Shown here in pieces: positions 60,788 through 64,000 of a stretch of DNA of 64,000 bases; the stretch's first letter is position 1, and every line of letters starts with the position of its first letter. The notes below the pieces were generated by a model. The model was not told the DNA's origin. It saw nothing but the letters and a program-made list of their open reading frames with translations, and searched no databases. Source of the DNA: Hyalangium versicolor (GTDB lineage: Bacteria > Myxococcota > Myxococcia > Myxococcales > Myxococcaceae); contig NZ_JAHXBF010000005.1 of NCBI RefSeq assembly GCF_020103695.1, forward strand, positions 62,001 through 126,000. The letters run 5' to 3'. The position numbers and the translations under genes are program-made.

Positions 60788-61300
60788 GTGCTGGGCCGGG
60801 TGTTCGCATGTGCCGCTCTGGTGGGCCTGGCCGGGTGTAAGAGCGGCCCCGAGGCCGTGGAGGCTCCGGGGAATGGCTTCCTGGGAGCACTCGCGTTGCC
60901 CGCAGTGGGGCCGCAGCGGCAGGCGGCCACGGATCTCTCCGGACGCGTGGTGCTGGTGAACTTCCTGGCCACCTGGTGCTTCCCGTGCGTGGCGGAGCTG
61001 CCCACGCTCGAGGCGCTCCAGAGGGACTTTGGCCCCCAGGGCTTCCAGGTGGTGGGCGTGGGGATGGATCTGGAGGGTGCGCAGGTGCTGGCCCCCTTCG
61101 CCGAGCACTACGAGCTGCGCTTCCCGGTGCTGGTGGCGGATGAGCGGATCCGATCGGGGCAGAGCCCCTTTGGAACGATCGGCGCGCTGCCCACTTCGTT
61201 CATCCTCGATCGGCAGGGACGGGTGGTGGGCGCCTGGCAGGGAGTGGCCGGACACGAGGCCATGTCCCAGGCCATCGAGAAGACGCTGAAGCGCCGCTGA
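60788..61300 (+). CDS. TlpA-like thioredoxin lipoprotein
   Basis: A 170-aa protein from GTG 60788. The signal MLGRVFACAALVGLAGCKSG has lipobox L-A-G-C (C17). The thioredoxin fold contains VVLVNFLATWCFPCVAELPT (catalytic C64 and C67), QVVGVGMDLEGAQVL and the cis-Pro loop GALPTSFILDRQGRVVGAW. It is likely a periplasmic-side disulfide reductase anchored in a membrane, of the TlpA/ResA type, e.g. for cytochrome maturation or metal-site assembly. Co-transcription with the Fur-family gene is likely. Confidence 0.9.
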   Translation: MLGRVFACAALVGLAGCKSGPEAVEAPGNGFLGALALPAVGPQRQAATDLSGRVVLVNFLATWCFPCVAELPTLEALQRDFGPQGFQVVGVGMDLEGAQVLAPFAEHYELRFPVLVADERIRSGQSPFGTIGALPTSFILDRQGRVVGAWQGVAGHEAMSQAIEKTLKRR

Positions 61301-61325
61301 ACCCGCGAAGGAGCCCCTGTCGGGG

Positions 61326-61895
61326 CTATCGCACATCCGACGCAGGCATGAAGAGCACCCGTCCTCCGGAGCGGCGCTGCTGTGCATGGGCCTCATGGCA
61401 GGAGGTCGGCGCGGGCTGCCGGTCGGGAGGCACCCCATCGAGCCAGAGGCGACAGAGGCCCGGCGGCGGCAGGCGGTCGGGAGGAACGCCATCGAAGTTG
61501 ACCGGCCCGTAGTCGGTCGCACCCACCTCTCCGGTCTGGAAGGAGCGGGCCGAGGTGGCCACGATCACCAACCCCCCAGAGCTGCGCGCCGTCTGATGGG
61601 CGTACGGGCAGCTCATCGACGCGGGCTGCCGGTCGGGCGGGAGGTTCCGGTACCAGATCCGGCACAACCCCTGCGGCGGGACGCGGTCCGGCGGGACGTG
61701 GAAGTTCGCGGAGGCCGGAGGAGGCGCCGGAGGCTGATGGGGAGGCGGCGGACGGGGATGGGGGTGGCGAGGTGGAGGGCCTGGCGGCGGGGGGGACGGG
61801 GCTGGTTGGGGAGCGCGGTGCTCTCGTGCGGGCACCACGATGCAGCCAGTCGAAGCGAACAGCACGGCCAGGAGCAGGACTTGAGAGGTCTTCAT
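61326..61895 (-). CDS. Pro-rich lipoprotein with a duplicated Cys/Trp module
   Basis: A 189-aa protein from the ATG at 61895. The signal MKTSQVLLLAVLFASTGCIV has a lipobox S-T-G-C. A Pro/His-rich spacer (residues 30-60) follows. Residues 67-100 and 137-170 are two copies of one module: VPPDRVPPQGLCRIWYRNLP and VPPDRLPPPGLCRLWLDGVP, each continuing PPDRQPA-SC-AH. The same PPxRxPP-GxCRxW pattern occurs in other bacterial lipoproteins. Function unknown. Confidence 0.75.
   Translation of the reverse strand: MKTSQVLLLAVLFASTGCIVVPAREHRAPQPAPSPPPPGPPPRHPHPRPPPPHQPPAPPPASANFHVPPDRVPPQGLCRIWYRNLPPDRQPASMSCPYAHQTARSSGGLVIVATSARSFQTGEVGATDYGPVNFDGVPPDRLPPPGLCRLWLDGVPPDRQPAPTSCHEAHAQQRRSGGRVLFMPASDVR
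61386..61697 (-). repeat. Two copies of a 34-residue Cys/Trp module
   Basis: The copies are at 61596-61697 and 61386-61487, separated by 36 residues. Both contain VPPDR, GLCR, W, PPDRQPA, SC and AH, with about two thirds of residues identical. The two Cys in each copy could pair. Confidence 0.75.
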
Positions 61896-61988
61896 GGCGC
61901 GTGTTTCTACTGCACCGGGAGTGGGGTGCTACATGTCTGGAGCAGTTTTCTTGCCCCCTCTGAGACCGCTGGTACCTTTCATGGGCTC

Positions 61989-62273
61989 ATGACAGCGCGG
62001 AAAAAGTTCCTGGTGGTGGCGGCGGTGCTGGCGGGGGTGCTGTCCCTGGCCTCCGTCGCCGACGCCCGGGGCTTCCGGCGCTACCTGGCGCTGCGGCAGG
62101 ACGTCGAGTCGCTCCAGGAGCGCAACCGCGCGCTCTCCGAGCAGAACGAGGCTCTGATGCGCGAGATCAACGCCCTGCGCAAGGAGCCCGCCGCCCTCGA
62201 GCGCGCTGCCCGTGAGGAGCTCGGTTACGTGAAGCCGGGCGAGATTGTCTTCCACCTGGAGGAGGAGCCATGA
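61989..62273 (+). CDS. ftsB: Cell division protein FtsB (DivIC family)
   Basis: A 94-aa protein from the ATG at 61989. A single N-terminal transmembrane helix (FLVVAAVLAGVLSLASVA, residues about 7-24) is followed by a coiled coil (YLALRQDVESLQERNRALSE, QNEALMREINALRKEPAALE) and the conserved ending ERAAREELGYVKPGEIVFHL. FtsB bridges FtsL and FtsQ in the divisome. The TGA overlaps the ATG of the next gene by four bases. Confidence 0.9.
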   Translation: MTARKKFLVVAAVLAGVLSLASVADARGFRRYLALRQDVESLQERNRALSEQNEALMREINALRKEPAALERAAREELGYVKPGEIVFHLEEEP

Positions 62274-64000
62274 ACGCGCTCTCGTCCATCCCGTTGATGC
62301 CCAAGGTCGTCCGCCACGCGGTGCGCTCGCTGCCCGCGGCGTCCGTTCTCCTGGTCTTCGTGCACCTGGCGCGCAACGGGTTCCGAGGCCTGAACCGCCT
62401 GGGATGGACCGAGGCCTTCTTGGTGCTCTTCCTGCTCGTGGGGCTGGGGTTGTCGGCCCTGAGGCGCCTGCGGCGCAGCGCGCTGGGCGCCCCGGTGGAG
62501 CTCCGGGACGATCTGGAGCTGGGCGGAGGGCTCATCGCCGCGGCCTTCATCGTGGTGGCCATCGCGGGCGGGGTGCTCTTCCCCATCGTCTACCTGCTGA
62601 TGGCGTTCCTGGTGGCCTTCCTGCCTCGCAACGCGGGGCTGACGCTGCTGGGCGTGGCGCTGGTGTTCGACGGGCTCGTGACGCTGGGCGCGCCGTCCAA
62701 GAGTGGCAACTGGGCTTCGTTCGCCACGCACTCGCTCTTCCTGGCGCTCTTCGCGGGCCTGTACCACCTGGTGCTGTCCGCGCGGATCGCCGCCGCCCGC
62801 CAGGCCGAGAACGACGCCGTCCAGAAGCGCATCAAGGAGGTGGAGGAGCGCGCTCGCACCTTCCGCCTCATCAGCTCTGGCACCCAGGACAGCTTCTCGG
62901 GGATGAACCAGGACGAGAAGTGGCTGGTGGCCTCGGTGAAGGAGATCGAGGGTGCGGTGGGCGCGGCCCTCGAAGTCGCCGAGACGGCCCTGCGCACCCA
63001 CACCTGCGCGGCCTTCCTGCTCACCTCGGATGACAAGAGCCTGAAGCTGTATGACTGCCGGTCCACCTCCGAGCGCATCCAGCGCGAGCGCTTCAACGCG
63101 GGCGAGGGGATCATCGGCGGGGTGCTCAAGCGCCAGGCGCCGGTGAGGATGAACTCGCCGAACGGGCTCAAGGGCATCACCTATTACGACGGTGGCGCGC
63201 CGCAGGTGTCGGCGGTGCTGGCGGTGCCCATCATCGAGGCGGGCGGCCTGGTGCGTGGCGTGCTGGTGGCGGACCGGGTGATGCACGAGCCGTTCTCCGA
63301 TCAGGACGAGCGGTTGCTGTCCACCATCGCGGGCGAGGTGCTGCGCGCGATGGAGGTCGAGCGGGTGATGACGTACATCCGCAAGAGCCGGGACGAGAAG
63401 GATCGGTTCTTCCGCGCCATCGAGGAGCTCAACCGGGCCGGCAGCCCGGAGCAGGTGTTCGTCGCGGTGTTGGAGAGCGCGCGGCAGATCGCCAGCCTGG
63501 ACTTCTGCGCGGTGACGCTGGTGAGCGAGGTGGAGGGCAAGCGGGTCCACAAGGTGGCGCGGATGACGGGCGTCACGGCGGCGGGCAAGGCGCTCGAGGG
63601 CCGCTCCTTCGCGGACAACAACGGGCTGGTGGCCAACGTGGTGCGCTACGGCGCGCCGCTGCCGGGCCGTGACATCAAGGCGATGGACCGGCAGGTCATC
63701 TTCGACGAGGAGACGCAGATCCGCGGCCTGGGCGCGCTGAAGATCTTCCCGCTCACGGCGGGCGACCGGATCCTGGGCACGCTGGTGGCGGGCTCTCGCA
63801 AGAAGGTGCTGGACCAGGATGTGCTCCGGATGCTGGAGGTGATGGCGATCCAGGCGGCGCAGGCGGTGCTCCGCGCGCAGCTCTTCGAGCAGATGGAGCG
63901 CATGGCCACCACGGACGGCCTCACCAGCCTGCTCAACCACCGCACCTTCCAGAGCAAGGCGGACGAGTATCTGGCGCAGTCCAAGCGCTACCAGCGCAAG
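62270..64000 (+). CDS. dmxA: Membrane GAF-GAF-GGDEF protein (DmxA-like diguanylate cyclase), C-terminus cut by window edge
   Basis: 577 codons from the ATG at 62270 to the window end, no stop. The N-terminus has about six hydrophobic segments (AASVLLVFVHLARNGF, FLVLFLLVGLGLSALR, LIAAAFIVVAIAGGVLF, YLLMAFLVAFL, LTLLGVALVFDGLVTL, LFLALFAGLYHLVLSAR). A coiled coil leads to GAF 1 (about 225-370) and GAF 2 (about 390-535). The start of the GGDEF domain, MATTDGLTSLLNHRTFQSKA from residue 545, ends the window before the catalytic motif. This order matches M. xanthus DmxA, a diguanylate cyclase reported to act at the division site. It overlaps the ftsB stop (ATGA), supporting a link between c-di-GMP and division. 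Symbol by architecture and context only. Confidence 0.85.
   Translation, partial: MNALSSIPLMPKVVRHAVRSLPAASVLLVFVHLARNGFRGLNRLGWTEAFLVLFLLVGLGLSALRRLRRSALGAPVELRDDLELGGGLIAAAFIVVAIAGGVLFPIVYLLMAFLVAFLPRNAGLTLLGVALVFDGLVTLGAPSKSGNWASFATHSLFLALFAGLYHLVLSARIAAARQAENDAVQKRIKEVEERARTFRLISSGTQDSFSGMNQDEKWLVASVKEIEGAVGAALEVAETALRTHTCAAFLLTSDDKSLKLYDCRSTSERIQRERFNAGEGIIGGVLKRQAPVRMNSPNGLKGITYYDGGAPQVSAVLAVPIIEAGGLVRGVLVADRVMHEPFSDQDERLLSTIAGEVLRAMEVERVMTYIRKSRDEKDRFFRAIEELNRAGSPEQVFVAVLESARQIASLDFCAVTLVSEVEGKRVHKVARMTGVTAAGKALEGRSFADNNGLVANVVRYGAPLPGRDIKAMDRQVIFDEETQIRGLGALKIFPLTAGDRILGTLVAGSRKKVLDQDVLRMLEVMAIQAAQAVLRAQLFEQMERMATTDGLTSLLNHRTFQSKADEYLAQSKRYQRK

Overview
The window is high-GC, densely packed DNA that looks like the chromosome of a myxobacterium of the Myxococcales (Cystobacterineae-like: Archangium, Cystobacter, Stigmatella or Myxococcus relatives). 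The pointers are infC with an apparent AUC start codon and a long C-terminal extension (as described for Myxococcus xanthus dsg), a MYXO-CTERM sorting tail on a secreted protease, a kinase/ATPase/GAF/histidine-kinase fusion, many lipoproteins, and GTGA/ATGA stop-start overlaps. No rRNA, CRISPR array, insertion sequence or prophage was seen. Genus and all gene-family calls come from reading the sequence, not from database searches.

Layout. 1-6418: a partial FKBP isomerase, a PilZ protein, then a same-strand series of envelope proteins (LPP20/FlgT-like pair, PEGA lipoprotein, FecR-domain protein, AI-2E-type permease, secreted hypothetical). 6415-7104: a family 5 uracil-DNA glycosylase. 7198-15194: a translation/nucleoid block: tRNA-Val, thrS, infC-rpmI-rplT, pheS-pheT, ihfA, tRNA-Pro, with recognisable promoters and hairpins. 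15586-31991: signalling and membrane genes (giant hybrid kinase, OPT transporter, HEAT-like protein with a polytopic membrane protein, discoidin-like secreted protein, methyl-accepting chemotaxis protein, MFS permease, polyprenyl synthetase with a GbsR-type regulator). 32167-38142: one huge lipoprotein-like subtilisin with Ig-like modules and a MYXO-CTERM tail.

38919-46105 (minus strand) is a complete GlgE-pathway operon, glgE-treS-mak-glgB, converting trehalose to maltose, maltose 1-phosphate, linear alpha-glucan and branched glucan; three of the four genes are translationally coupled. 46314-53272 holds an ECF sigma factor, an aminotransferase, a von Willebrand factor A protein with a duplicated C-terminal module, a PstS-like lipoprotein and two secreted proteins of unknown role. 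53282-58832 has a membrane-anchored Ser/Thr kinase, a site-2-protease-like membrane protein lacking the catalytic motifs, several small conserved-looking proteins, a PHP phosphoesterase and an FmdB-type zinc ribbon with a poly-Ser tail. 58845-64000 contains a protein with Fis-like helices, a Fur-family regulator followed by a TlpA-like thioredoxin lipoprotein, a lipoprotein built on a duplicated Cys/Trp module, and ftsB overlapping a membrane GAF-GAF-GGDEF protein (DmxA-like) that runs off the end.

The most notable signals are the AUC start of infC, the ftsB/diguanylate cyclase coupling, the VWA protein with its duplicated domain, the dual-sorted subtilisin, and the FlgT/PEGA/FecR envelope cluster. 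I found no clear new defence or mobile system.
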